Source: Plectrocnemia conspersa (Eukaryota; Arthropoda; Insecta; Trichoptera; Polycentropodidae). From it: DNA of 64,000 bases. A model generated the notes under the pieces. It was not told where the DNA came from and made no database searches. It saw nothing but the letters and a program-made list of their open reading frames with translations. The stretch's first letter is position 1. Each line of letters starts with the position of its first letter. Positions 11,801 through 23,600 of the stretch are shown here, one piece after another. A program made the translations under genes and the position numbers. The stretch spans positions 1 through 64,000 of the forward strand of contig VTFK01000213.1 of NCBI GenBank assembly GCA_009617715.1, given 5' to 3'.

Positions 11801-12901
11801 GTTTTTGCACAATCAAAGTCGCAAAGGCAGATATAAAGGAATGTCTCCAGAACTCAAGATCAGGTAAACGCGAATAATGACAATGTACGCGAGCCGCCTT
11901 CCTAAACAGCTGATGCTCTTGAGTCATCATCGGGAAATAAAGTTAGTTTAGTGATTACATTTATAGTATCAAAAAGCAACATTCTTACTTTTATTTGACG
12001 GATGTGTTTTATATGAGATGTTATTATTTTTTTTCTCTAATAATTAGAAGTAGCTATCAAAGAGTTCAGTTGAATTTTTTAAGGGTTGAGGAAAAAGTAA
12101 CTAAGATTTTTTTGTTTATGAGTATCATTAAATTAATATTTAATTAAAATACGATTAAATAAAGCTTATGTATACTTAAGTACTCATTGAATTTGAAGAA
12201 AAACGTGCATTTTTTAAATTATAACAAATATCATATTTAAAATATATATTCACTGAAGAAAAGCATAGACTTATTAATTCCTCATAATTGTTGTTTTCAT
12301 TTTTTTTATATTTCAAGTTTAAGTTTCATGTATCCATAATACATCTCGTTTACTCAAAAGTCATGATAACTTTTGAGTATGAGATAAATGTTTTAATTTT
12401 TACTAATTTTAAAAAATATATTTTTAATTAATTGAACAATGAATTATGCTAAATAGCAGATACATTGTTAAGTATTTATTTTAATTAAATAATATTACAC
12501 AAAACAAATATACTTACACCATTGCCAGCTGGGACGTTGTGTGGGTCTTTTACCAAAGTTGCAGTTCTATAATGATTTATAAATGTATATATTGTACATA
12601 TATATTTTAATAAAGTGTGCTAGAAATTAATAATAATACATACAATACTTCCTCGTAGCATACTCCTTTCTCATAGTCAATTCTAGCACTACCATTCTTG
12701 AATAAGGATGATGATCCGCTGAAGTTTCTCATATTTGGTAATTTGTCAAAGCCTAAAAATACATCACTCTTGTGCCCCTTAACTCCACTTTTGACACCCT
12801 TTAATAGTTCTTCTTCAGGATGTGGGTATCCAGTTGTCAATAAAAACATACCCCATGCCAAAAGGCACGAAAGGAGCAATAGTTTCATTTCAAAATAAAT
12901 T
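8826..12901 (-). CDS. NimB: Secreted NimB-like protein with seven NIM repeats
   Basis: Coding exons on the minus strand: 12644-12888 (ATG at 12888, with 13 bases of 5' UTR up to 12901), 12518-12566, 10125-10431, 9866-10049, 9054-9245 and 8826-8991, stop TAA at 8826-8828. All junctions are GT-AG and in phase, giving 380 residues. The start encodes a strong signal peptide (MKLLLLSCLLAWGMF) followed by a low-cysteine stretch. The CCPGY motif at the start of exon 3 is typical of the pre-NIM region, and seven NIM units follow, from CEPVCEHECINAKC to CIGNCPNGCPNGIC. There is no membrane segment at the C-terminus, which ends in a short basic tail. This architecture fits the NimB subfamily, known as secreted proteins that bind bacteria or modulate phagocytes. 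Each of the last four exons carries roughly one to three NIM units with shifting phases, unlike the giant single repeat exon of the NimC genes. Function is inferred from family. Confidence 0.87.
9246..9865. other. Intron of the NimB-like gene
   Basis: Flanked by donor GTGAGT (minus strand) and an acceptor ending CAACAG. It has somewhat more mixed composition than flanking intergenic DNA. No gene, NIM remnant or repeat was recognised. Confidence 0.6.
11148..11560 (+). mobile_element. tRNA-derived SINE, most complete copy
   Basis: The head has a polymerase III A box (TAGCCCAGTGG near 11162) and a B box (GGTTCGAATTC near 11205), spaced as in a tRNA. The body and 3' part (ATTAGGTTTTCCTAG, GCGACATCTATT, GCCTAACGCCTGTCATG) recur in at least four other places in this window. 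It ends in a short AAATAAATAAAT tail. It lies in the 2.1-kb intron of the NimB-like gene, opposite to the gene. Confidence 0.75.
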
Positions 12902-12972
12902 CTGAAATAGCAAGTAAGATTTTGTTAAATTTTAATCGTATATCTTATTTAATAACAGATGGAGATACATAC

Positions 12973-13060
12973 CTTATTTAATACCAAAGGGAGTTAGGAC
13001 CTCGCAGCTCGGAGGTTTAAAAGTAACTAAACGAATCCGACCGAATCGCTTGAATAGTTG
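12973..13060 (-). promoter_or_regulatory. Probable non-coding first exon and promoter region of the NimB-like gene
   Basis: A consensus donor (AAG|GTATGT, minus strand) at 12967-12972 pairs in phase-independent fashion with the acceptor TTTCAG just before 12901, giving a 71-base 5' UTR intron. The sequence upstream of 12973 is clearly less AT-rich than its surroundings. The transcription start is not determined. Confidence 0.45.
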
Positions 13061-14522
13061 TGTTTAGAGATAACAAATATTTGCTTGGCTTCGAGAGTTA
13101 GCAACTTTTTTTAATTTGTTTTTTTTTTTTAACTTTTTTACGTGGAGTTCATGTTATAGGTATAATTAAATTATTATTGATCATGATGTCATGGTTAACA
13201 AGTTTTGCATGAACCACAATGTTGAAATTTGCATATTTGATACTTGCGTGTCTTCCGAGAATTTCATAATGTATGTATGTATAAAAAAGTTTCGAAAGAT
13301 ATTTTTGTATAATATTTCTTGGAAGTATTAAAGTAAAACCCTTTTCTTATTAACATATTATTTCGATCCTTAAGGTTTTATGTTTAGAATGTCATATTTA
13401 TATTTTCTTATTTATAAATACCTAACAGTTTTTTTTCAATTTAAATTAAATATTTTGAAATACCATATTTTATTTATCGCAATGCAATTTATAAAAATAT
13501 AAACATTTATATATTATCAGCTTTTCATAGTGTTTTTATTATAAGCAGGAAATGTGCTAATGATTTCATATTTCCATTTAATGTACAGATGTTCTTATCT
13601 AATAAAACGTTTCCAGTTGCTAATAATTATATGTGATTATTATGTAATCAAAACGGACACATTTTTAGAGATATTTTAATAATATATGTATGTAATAATT
13701 AGAGTTTTAAATAATAATATGCTGTGATAAAATCCATAACATAATATTATAAATTTATTCATATGCAAATTAGTAATAATAAGTGGCATATATTTCATAA
13801 CTGAATACAAATTTTAGTAATTGACTCTCAAGACGTATTGATAAACTCGTTTCTAGTGTGTTAAGACAGTCTGAGTAGTTCTTTGGCATTAACTAAGAAA
13901 CTGTCTTAAGAGACAAAAGTTCGTATGCAAACTCAAATCTAAGTCTAAGATAAAATGAAAAAAACATCTACACTGTTACATAAAAATTATTCAAATAATG
14001 AACCTGATGCATCATTGCAAACAATTGTAAGATGCCTGCAAAAATGAAACCAATTGCAAAAATAAAGCACTACAAGCAAACAAGAAAAAAGGAACAACAA
14101 GCACAAATTATATAAAAATTATAATAATTCACAAAACCTGGCTAACAAAACAGATAAAAGAGCTGAATTCTCATACTTAAGGTACTAAGAGTTTTTATAT
14201 ATACTAATACCTATTTGTAAAATATAAAAAAGTCAAATCATAAATATAAAATATAAAACAAACGTAAAAGTCTATTATTTAAAATAAGCTATTTTTTTTT
14301 CTGTGAATTATTTTAAGGATACTATAATTAAAAATAAAGTTACACCTCCATACATTAGTATTATTAATTTTCTTATAATTTAGTCACTTTTAAATTGTGT
14401 ACATTTTTTATTAACTGGGCTAAAACTATAACAATAAATCATTAAAAAATATATAAGAACAATCATTCCTAATAATTCTCTGATATATTTATAAGAGAAC
14501 TACAGCAATTAAGTTATATATT

Positions 14523-14570
14523 AACTACAGCATTATATAATATTATAAGAACTACAGCATTATATAATAT
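14523..14570 (+). repeat. Short direct duplication, 26-bp period
   Basis: The 22-base unit beginning AACTACAGCATTATATAATA occurs twice, with a shorter related copy just upstream. A local tandem duplication with no evident function. Confidence 0.6.
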
Positions 14571-15004
14571 TTCCCTAGCCGTACTCATTTTATTTTACAT
14601 AAAAACTATTAAATTACCTTTATTTCTAGTATTAAATCTGTGTATACCTCTATTTCATTTTAAAAACTTATTAAAACTCTCAGTAACTAATATGTCTCTA
14701 ACATATATAACATTAATTGTTTAATATTTTGTCAAATTGTTAAATCATTCTTTTTTTATGGGTGATTTATGTAATATAATATTACTTTCATAATTTTAAA
14801 TTCTTAAGCTAAATAGAATATCGTTGCATTATGGTTCAAATGAGGTTCTTGCTTATTGTCAATTTTTGTATAAATGTTAGTGAAATTATATTTAAATTAG
14901 TGAAAATATAATTTTATGTTATTACAAATTCACTATAACATAAACACCTAATATATTTTCTCATTCTGGAAAATAATTTTTTTAAATTTGTATTGTGTCT
15001 GATA

Positions 15005-15205
15005 GATCGTAATTAGTGATTATTATAAGATTTTTATAAAATTATTCGTGCATAGTAACATCTATTGATTATGAGCTTATAATAGATTTACACACTGATT
15101 TCAGCCTATTATCTCACTACTATTTTGGTAGTTGTTGATTGTGTTTACCTGGTTGTAACGCATTAGGCTAACTTCTGTCATATTGCAATGAAGATTTACA
15201 ATTTC
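15005..15205 (+). mobile_element. SINE family copy, 3' half
   Basis: Matches the copy at 11148-11560 over blocks such as TAGTAACATCTATTGATTA, CACACTGATTTCAG, GTAGTTGTTGATTGTGTTTA and GGCTAACTTCTGTCATATTG. The head is missing or unrecognisable. Confidence 0.7.
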
Positions 15206-16005
15206 TTATAATTATGTTAAAAATAATGTTGGTAATTCGGATGCTTGTGGTACATATTTCGTTACTATCACCTTATACACAATCTATTTACGCTTCGATC
15301 TTTCTATTAAACTCGTTCTCATACTAAACCAACCTAAAACTATTTTACTTATACTTATATTCCATTTCCGTAGAATGTTTCTCTCTGAACCATAATTTGA
15401 TAAGGATTTGAGTGGCAAAACACAGATATTCTAATGTGATCATGTGAGAAATGTGGGTTTGAATCATACTCCTATTAAAAATATAGAAACAATTGTATTT
15501 TTTAAAATACCATATATATTTATATGAAAATCCTGTTGAATTTAAGCTTTAAGATTCTTTACAAGAATCATAAAAAGCTGGGTTAGTTCTTATATTCTTG
15601 GGTAAGTCGACGGAATAAGGTATAAAGAACATCATTTTCTCTGTAGTCTGCTGGCGTTCAATACATATTATCAAGCAGTTAAAGACTACATGAGCAACTC
15701 TATAAAAATATGTGCACCTCGTGCACCTGCTGCTGCAACTTTTTGTTGGACCTGAACCTCTTTCTTCCCATCATTGATGTTGCAAGTGTAGCAGTAATTT
15801 TAAGCTACTGCCGTGCTAATGTTGCATACCTGATTCGTACTGCCGATAAAGCGGCGTTTTTAATTTTCTTTTGACTCGCCGACTTTACTTTGTGGGAAAT
15901 AAATAACATTAACAAATAAAAAAAACGATAAACTATAAATATCTTATAATATGTAATAAATTGATATACTATAGTATCTTATACATATTTGGTAATATAA
16001 AACAT

Positions 16006-16011
16006 TTTATT
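16006..16011 (-). terminator. Candidate poly(A) signal of NimA
   Basis: AATAAA on the minus strand about 175 bases after the NimA stop codon; the first such hexamer downstream that I found. Confidence 0.4.
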
Positions 16012-16185
16012 TATATATAAATGCAAAATTATTGAGTATATTATAATTTAAATATATGACCATACATGTATTGTACTAATTAACTCATAGATATTACCTT
16101 ATAAAAAAATAAATAAAATTGTATTATACAATTCTTGTCTTGATTAGATTTCGAAAGTTTAGTCTATGGTTTCACTTTTAGTTTT

Positions 16186-19100
16186 TCACAATTCAGTAAC
16201 AGCTTCGTCACCGTCATCTAATATCTCTGTAGCCCTATCCGGAGTCAATCTCCATGGAATCTCATCGTACACAGGTTCAATCCTTTCCTCCTCTATCGTC
16301 TGAATGTAATGATGATGTTCCAACTTGAGCGTATTGATCGCTTCTTCGGTTACCGGAAAGCACATTTCGGTATTGGATCCAAAGGTAACGCACTTTGTCG
16401 GCGCCGGACCGAAAGTAGTCGGCCTCGGTGGCTTCGGATGATCGTAATGACTCTCTAATATATCTATTTATATGAAGTGGCTCATTAAAAATTATTAAAT
16501 AAATGTAATATAAAAATTAATTTATACTTACCTCTGAAATTTTCCATCATTATCGGTGAAACTGCATGGATGACAACCGGCTGCATGAATGGTACACGAT
16601 ATCTCGATTTATCTTCGCAAATATTGAAAGAAGAATTTATTGGAATATCTGTTGATAATGAATGAAGTAATATGTATGAAAAGTAGGAAAAATAAAAGCA
16701 AAATGTATGGCCCATGAGGGGATCGAACCCGCGACCTTCGCGTTATTAGCACGACGCTCTAACCAACTGAGCTAATGGGCCGACGTGCATTCTAAAGAAA
16801 TATGATTATAAGTAACATGAGAAAATAAATATAATGTGAATATTTAGTTACTAAAAGAAATATATTTTATCAGATACAGTATTTTAGATTATTTTCTTCT
16901 AAAAGTAGCATGATTTTTTTAAAATAAATAAAATTAATAAATATTTTAAATTTTATTTGAATATTTATTGTAATTTAAGAGATTTGTTTATTTTAAATTT
17001 ATGTATTACACTTATTTTTTTAATATGATTTTACTATATTTATAACTTTAAATGGTTTGATACTTTGTTTTTTCACATGCATTAATATTTTATTATTTTT
17101 GCTATAGTTTTATAGATGTCTCTAAGTAAATAAGCTTTATATGTTTATATAATTGTTATTATTGTGTAATTTTATTATATTTGTAATATTAATTGTAAGA
17201 TATATTTTAGTTGATCTTTAAAATATATAAATATAAATTATTTTAAATATATATGACGTAACTTTGAATCCATATGAAATAATTTTGATAACAGGCACAA
17301 CGACTCCGTGGCGCAACGGTAGCGCGTCTGACTCCAGATCAGAAGGTTGCGTGTTCAAATCACGTCGGGGTCAATCGGATATCTTTTTACATTTTTATTT
17401 ATATTTTTGCAAATCCACTTTTGAGTCTTAATCTAATTCTACATATATGTGAATAACAAGAAAAATAAAGTGTTATGTATGCAAATTCTGAATATACAAA
17501 TTTAAACAAAATGTCTCAATTTTTAATCGAAAAGCTTTTGAGAATAAAAAGTTTGCTGGAAAAAAATCTTCAATTGAGTTTCCATTTAAGGTGAGCCGGC
17601 GAGATAAGGGATGACTGGTCAATGGAAATTCCAATGAATCGTCCAATGATTTAGCATCATAAATAATTATACTAAACAACACTTGCTAAAAATAAATTGT
17701 AAAGAAATTCTAAGCTACAGTTATAAAATATGTATTTAAATAGAATTAAGCAAAAGCTAGATCTGTTTTCCTCCCTTTACGGTTCAAAATAAATCAATTA
17801 TAACTATTATTTTTATAATTTTATCATAATTTGTTTTTCGTTTAAGAGACAGATGTTGATTGGATTTTTTTTGTTCAAGATTTCATAAAAGCTGGAAAAT
17901 TTAATTTTATATTCTTTGCACTCTTTTGCTAGTGCGCTATTTTGACGGCGTGGATTTGTTATGGCGCCGTTTGATACCCGATTTTCTTGTCACGATATAC
18001 CAAACAAATTAGGATTTTATTTGACATATTAAAAGTGATATTCATATGACCACATGTTCACATGAAATGAAAGGTTAAGAACGTTTGGCCGTGTAGCGTA
18101 TTTTTTAAATATGTAATTTTGGAAAACTTTACGCTAATCGCCCATTTTATATTTTATGCAAGAAAAACATGTGCATATGGAAAATATATGTTGCACGCAA
18201 TCGATTTAAATGATACAAGTAATGTATACACTACACAGGCCGATGGCACAGCATGTGTGCCAGGTTTGTTCAATAGTTACTGTCCACTGACACAACCCCT
18301 GTGGCCCTTTTCGTCAAGCATTTTTGCTCTATGACACAACCCATTTATCATTTTTTATTAAAATACAGGATATATGTATATGTATATCCTCAATCTTTTT
18401 AACAAAAATATATTATTATTTTTTATTATAAAGCAAGTTGCCGTCATCTGATGAAGTTTAACCGTGTAACCACGAGTCTTGTATAGTGTTAATAAAAGTA
18501 TTTAGAAAAGAAATCACAATAGCAATAAAGATGAAGGGAATTTCACCAGATTTATGCGTGATGTTTAATGTATTTATATTGAGCAATGATTTTAAATACT
18601 AGATGTTTATTTAAGATTTATTATTTACAAGTTGGTAGCTATTATATATTACGCTATTGCGTTAATCATGCAACTATCCATTAATGTACTAAGTTAAAAA
18701 TCATTGCCCGATATTTAATTAATTTAATGTATCACATACCTGGAGTGTGAAAAACTGATCTGATGTAGCTCGAAGGCAGCTCATCCTCAGATACGTTCAA
18801 CATCGACTGCATATGCTGCATTTCCATTTTTCTGGAACTAGTACTAGCGCTCCGTTTATACTTAGCTACCAAAACAATTACGGTGGCGACCAGAATTAGG
18901 GCAGCAACCACTCCCATGGCAATGCTGAGTGCCGAATAAATAAAGTCATCCTTCTTTTCGTCTTCATCTTCATCGCCAGCAACTGAAGTGATTTGTTCCG
19001 GCTCTGTTAGCACATGTCTAATCTCTTCACTTGGCATTTCCGTAGTTGTCGTGTTTTTGTTCCTAGGTGCCGCCGTCATTGGTTTTGTTTTGGATTTGTT

Positions 19101-20647
19101 AAAAACCACCATCTCTTGTGGATTCTCATCAAATTTGATCGTTGAGGGTGGATTTGTCGAATGTCTTCTTCTTATAGTAGGTGGTGTAGATGGAGCCATT
19201 GCCATGGATGCCTTTCCGGAAATACCTAATCCAGAGTTTAAAGTGATCTTGACTAAACCAGAATCAGGCCTAGTCCTGTTTGCTTTAATCGGCTTTCGTT
19301 TCGATGTCACAGTCGATTTTAAAACAGTTAAAGAAATTATGGAACGTTCAGTCGCTTTTGAAACTGGCTTAGGATCTTTCAAATTCTTTGAGTTTCCGTG
19401 TAAGATTACAGTTATTGGCGAATCTATTTCGCCCGAAGAGTTAATTGGAGATTTAGGCGTTATGGGACTTTCTATTTGAGATGTCACTGGAACGCCAATA
19501 CTGGATATAGTCTTTTCTGTGGTCGATGCTTTGGTTGGAGTCTCGGTTTGGATTGTTGTTGTTATGGTAGTGGTTTCTGTAGTTGTTTTAGGAGTTACAT
19601 ATACAGTTGTTTTGCTTTGCAGCTGCGTTGTGCCAAATGTGGTCATTGTTGTAGAAGACAAGGTAGGCGGAACAGTGACGGTGGTGCTCGGTTGTGTGCT
19701 TTGTACTAAAATAGGCGTGCTCCAGTCGAAAAGAACTTTGGTTTCTTTACTTTGAGTAGTAGCACTGTGAGTGGTTAACCGCTTCATGTAAACATCTTTA
19801 GGAACATCGCAGCTGAAACCACACAAACAATTCGTGCATTAAAATGGTAGTAAAATATATATTTTAAGCATTGCACATACTTTGGTCCCACCCATCCATC
19901 GAAGCAGACGCACTTTCCATTTTTGGAGTCGCAGTCTGAGTTGTAAGGACATGTACAGTCCATGCTACAACTGGGACCCCATTTGTTTTCTGGACATTCT
20001 GAAACATTAGGTTAATTTAAAACTTCTACATTAAAACTATTTTTTGAACAGATCAATTATGATACCTTGATTGCATTTATCTCCAGCCAATCCTTCCGGA
20101 CACTTCGGAATGCAATTTTCATCATCCTCTACAAATCCTGCACAGCAGAATTGCAATATCTTGGAGCGATGTTCTGTCTAATTTCAATAAAACAATACAT
20201 CAATAACTGATTCTTGCATTTAAAAAAAAAACTTTTAACCTCTTAAATAAAAATAAACATGTAAAAGGATCCGAGAAGGCATTTAATTCCTTTCACTCGT
20301 CGCTGATTTATCGTCTGTTAAGGTCGTTTATTGCAATACTTTATACATAGCTACAACATGTTGTTACGTACTTGAACCTTCCATTTTTCACGCATTTCTG
20401 TGTGGATACTAGAACATCTGGGCGGAATACTTAGGCACCACGTATACGTCTTTATAGTCACCGGCTGCTGGTATTTGACGCGGGTGGTGAGCGTATAACT
20501 GAAATGGTACATTTTATGTCATATTTTGTTACTGGGAATATTTGACGAGTCGACTTACTTTTTCTTCTCAGTGCACACGTTGGGACCGATAAGTGCTTCA
20601 TTGAATCCAAGAAAAAGTATTGCGACGATGATCAGCCGGAAATCCAT
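16186..20647 (-). CDS. NimA: NimA: EMI, NIM/EGF, mucin-like stalk, single-pass receptor
   Basis: Seven coding exons on the minus strand: 20559-20647, 20372-20498, 20066-20177, 19881-19998, 18740-19812, 16532-16648 and 16186-16454 (stop TGA 16186-16188). Every donor and acceptor is GT-AG and all phases join, giving 634 residues. Residues 1-18 are a signal peptide (MDFRLIIVAILFLGFNEA). An EMI domain follows (GPNVCTEK, VKYQQPVTIKTYTWC, PPRCSSIHTE, then FCCAGF in exon 3). Next come a NIM/EGF-like unit (CIPKCPEGLAGDKC) and a Draper-type EGF (CPENKWGPSCSMDCTCPYNS up to GWVGPNC). Residues about 155-435 are rich in Thr, Ser and Pro, probably an O-glycosylated stalk. A membrane segment lies at about 439-465 (ALSIAMGVVAALILVATVIV), then a tail of about 170 residues with tyrosine motifs (EPVYDEIPW). 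In Drosophila NimA is the single EMI-bearing Nimrod member and sits beside NimB/NimC, as here. The ligand is not inferable. Confidence 0.9.
16708..16781 (-). tRNA. tRNA-Ile (anticodon AAT)
   Basis: The minus-strand sequence from 16781 folds as a cloverleaf: acceptor stem GGCCCAT with ATGGGCC, D arm GCTCAGTTGGTTAGAGC, anticodon loop CTAATAA, and T loop TTCGATC, followed by a discriminator A at 16708. The A and B boxes are intact and a run of four T's follows within about ten bases. One oddity: the T stem is GCGGG against CCCTC, so its second pair is C opposite T; the usual partner strand would be CCCGC. The gene lies in a NimA intron in the sense orientation. Confidence 0.9.
17302..17373 (+). 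tRNA. tRNA-Trp (anticodon CCA)
   Basis: Acceptor stem GACTCCG pairs with CGGGGTC (one T-G wobble). The D arm is GCGCAACGGTAGCGC, the anticodon loop CTCCAGA carries CCA, the T stem-loop is GCGTGTTCAAATCACGT, and the discriminator A is at 17373. A run of five T's begins about ten bases later, a good polymerase III terminator. It sits in the NimA intron antisense to the host gene. Confidence 0.95.
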
Positions 20648-23600
20648 TGCTGGTATGCTTTTCGTTTTTCATTTTTGCTTCCTTCGAACTATGAACATTT
20701 CCAATTCTATTATGCCATTTGCCAGATCACCTGTCAAAGAAAACATGTGTATATGTGTAGAAGCGGTGGAAGCGTTTAATTAATTTTATAAATAATTGGT
20801 TGTTTAAGCATGTCCTATATTATCACGGAACTTTTATTTAACAGTTTGATCTCGTTTATTAGATAGCAACTTTTGCATTGATCAAGTACTAACAAATATT
20901 TATTACTTGCATGCTTATAATTAAATAAATATTAATAAAATTTTCGAGTGAGTTTTGTGCTCTACATTAAAATAATGAATCGTTATTAATACTGTAGTGT
21001 GAATTATTTACTCATATTTAATTTGCTTGTAATATTTGTTTCTGGTTAAGAATATACATTTATGCATTGTTTTGCTAAAATTAATATTATGATTTTTTTT
21101 AAATGTTAACGCTTTATAGATATCATCAATATTTACACAATAATGGAAGCTTAAAAATTCTAGGTTTAATATGGGATTCGAACCCAAAGAGGGCTGGTAT
21201 AAATAAATACTTTTTATATTTGCTTTCTTTTAACTACATTCAATTAAATTATGTCATGAGTTAGATCACCTGTCACAGAGAACAAGTTTAGACATAAGTA
21301 TTTTTTAAATTACACATATGCTTCTGTTGATACACATGTGATAGATATCACTTGCACCAGTTCACATGGTGCATTATGAAATAATAAAAACAGTTGTTTT
21401 CTTTCGCTTTCCCCACAACGACGAGCTAGAAGGAGAATTTGGGGGAACGCACATTCTTTGTTAATTTTTTTAATTACTCGACACGCGATCATTTAATCGT
21501 TGATTGAGATAGCAAACTTCATATTGTGACATTTAAAGCAAAAAAAAGTATCTGGATGCTATTGCCATTATGTTATAAATAACCACGTCTGTTAAACGCG
21601 TTACATTTAATATCCCTCCGTCATTTTGTGCTGTGTGAATGGAACATTAAGTGACATTGGGCCCAATTTCGTAATTAATCATGTGAAATTTTGTTCCCCA
21701 AGCGAACATGGCCAATTCAAAGGGGGAATTGTGTGACTTTGACAGTTACATAGATGTGGCTTGTTCGCTCTTACTTTTTTCTTTGTGATTTCATTATATG
21801 AATCAGGAAGTGCTTACACGCATGATTTGCCCACATGCATCGTAAAAAGAGATTAGTGTCTATTATTTAATTGAAATGGATGTCAACGTTTTCTATAGGA
21901 GAGCTGCCAATACAAATTGCGAAATGGCATACATTAAAAAATCGATATTGAAAAATACAAATTAGATTAAAGAAAGTGTTTATTAAAACTATTAATTAAA
22001 CCACTATTTCCAATGGAAAAATAGTAACATTTGGACGTAACACATTACTTTCAGTAGAATAAGAGAGAAGAGAGCACATTATTTTATCTTAACTCTTATA
22101 AAATTATTATGATATAATATTATTTATTTATTGAAATTTATGATAAGCATTTAAAGACATTCCATTGAACTTATTTTATGCTAAGAAATAAATGTGTATA
22201 AATACCGATATAATTAAAATATAACGTAATCGTCCAGTAAATTTTGGCATACTATTATTTTTTTAAATATTATTACCATGGTAGTGAATTCTCGAAATTC
22301 TATATAGTATCATTCAGGAAACTTTGATGTATTTAAAAATATATACTGTGATATTAATTCAATTATTCTGATAAGCCATTGTCACTGAAAGTAACACTGT
22401 AAAATATGTATTTCCAGCATTTTATTCAGTCATATCAAAAGAGAATGTGTACGAAGACAGACTAATGAAAATTTTGCCTGTAAAATAAGATCTATCGAAA
22501 CATAAAAATAAACACGTTTTTTGTCACTACTGTTACTTTGACAATTATGTAGTAAAACAATTTAAGCCTTGATTCTTAAACTTATTAAATTGAAATTTAA
22601 CAACTTAAAATTGTTGAACGTGTTGTCTAACATCATAGATAACCAGTATATAGGCTTCTATAAATCAAAGCAATACATAGGTTTCAAAATAATAAAATAT
22701 GGCAAATATATTTTTAAAAGCTTAAAAATACATTATTTATTATTAGTCTAAAATATAAATACTACAAAAAAATCAAAACTTATATTAAAACATATTGCTA
22801 AGTACTTGTATTTTTCGACTTAATTATAGTGTATTATTTTTTTTATTATCTTAAATGAATAGAAATATGTCTATGAATATAAACATAAATGATAGTTTTA
22901 ACACTACAAAAAAAAATATAATTTATAATTATTTAAATAAAATTAATTATGAGTTTAACACAATTTAACTTATTTTAAATTGCTTATAGGCGAGAGGTAA
23001 AAGTTAAACAAGCACTAATGTAAAAATAATTTGTTTTAAATTTGCAGCTAATAAGTTATTGATATTGTCAGTACATCATTTCATAGATTGTTTACTATTA
23101 TATTTATTTTAGTATAAAAAATACGTACTAACGGTTATACACAGTAATTGTAAGTTTTACTGAAGTTAAAATAAACTAAGTAGTCATATTTCAAAAACGA
23201 TGCATTTAATTATATAAAAAAATATTTTGTGTGTTGAAATTGTATATCTACTTTGCTTTTATGTAACTGGGGATTAATATGTACATTTTGATAATTTATA
23301 TTTTAGGTTATATAAAATATTAGATTTATATTAAAATATATTAAAACTTAACTACCACAATATATGATGACTTTTTTGCACACGTTTGATACCATCACTC
23401 GAAAAAAACTTTTCCCCCTCACTATATTTGAACACCATACATCGGGACGTTACTTGATTCGCGGTCAAAGATCGACTGGGATAGAAACATGTGGGAGTAC
23501 CACATACACACGAGCTTCCCAAATATAGCAATTAATCATTAGCAATTTTTAAATTTATAAATATTAAAAAAAATACACAAATACGCGTAAAAGCTACAAA

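Larger units (their letters stand above)
13061..16005. other. Intergenic stretch between NimB and NimA
   Basis: AT-rich. It holds a SINE 3' copy at 15005-15205, a degenerate tRNA-like B box near 15455 (GGGTTTGAATC), a 10-bp inverted repeat TTAAGACAGT at 13861-13870 and 13900-13909, and a short tandem duplication near 14523-14570. No NIM-coding remnant was found on either strand. Confidence 0.6.
16649..18739. other. Large NimA intron hosting two tRNA genes
   Basis: The intron separates the membrane-segment exon from two short tail exons. It contains tRNA-Ile on the minus strand and tRNA-Trp on the plus strand. The rest is AT-rich with a mixed-composition patch at 17920-18330, in which I recognise no gene. 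Confidence 0.75.

Noticed and set aside
18119..18334. Plus-strand frame with QADGTACVPG in the NimA intron
   Set aside because: A short cysteine-containing frame without splice sites or clear similarity; its composition resembles a decayed repeat.
18988..19755. Plus-strand frames opposite NimA, one of 163 codons with hydrophobic character
   Set aside because: Antisense of the Thr/Ser/Pro stalk and membrane exon; ACT/ACA codons read as Ser/Cys/Val-rich strings on the other strand.
22045..22394. Inverted pair TTACTTTCAGT / ACTGAAAGTAA 340 bp apart, considered as MITE ends
   Set aside because: Only 11 bases match, there is no target duplication, and such pairs are expected by chance at this length.
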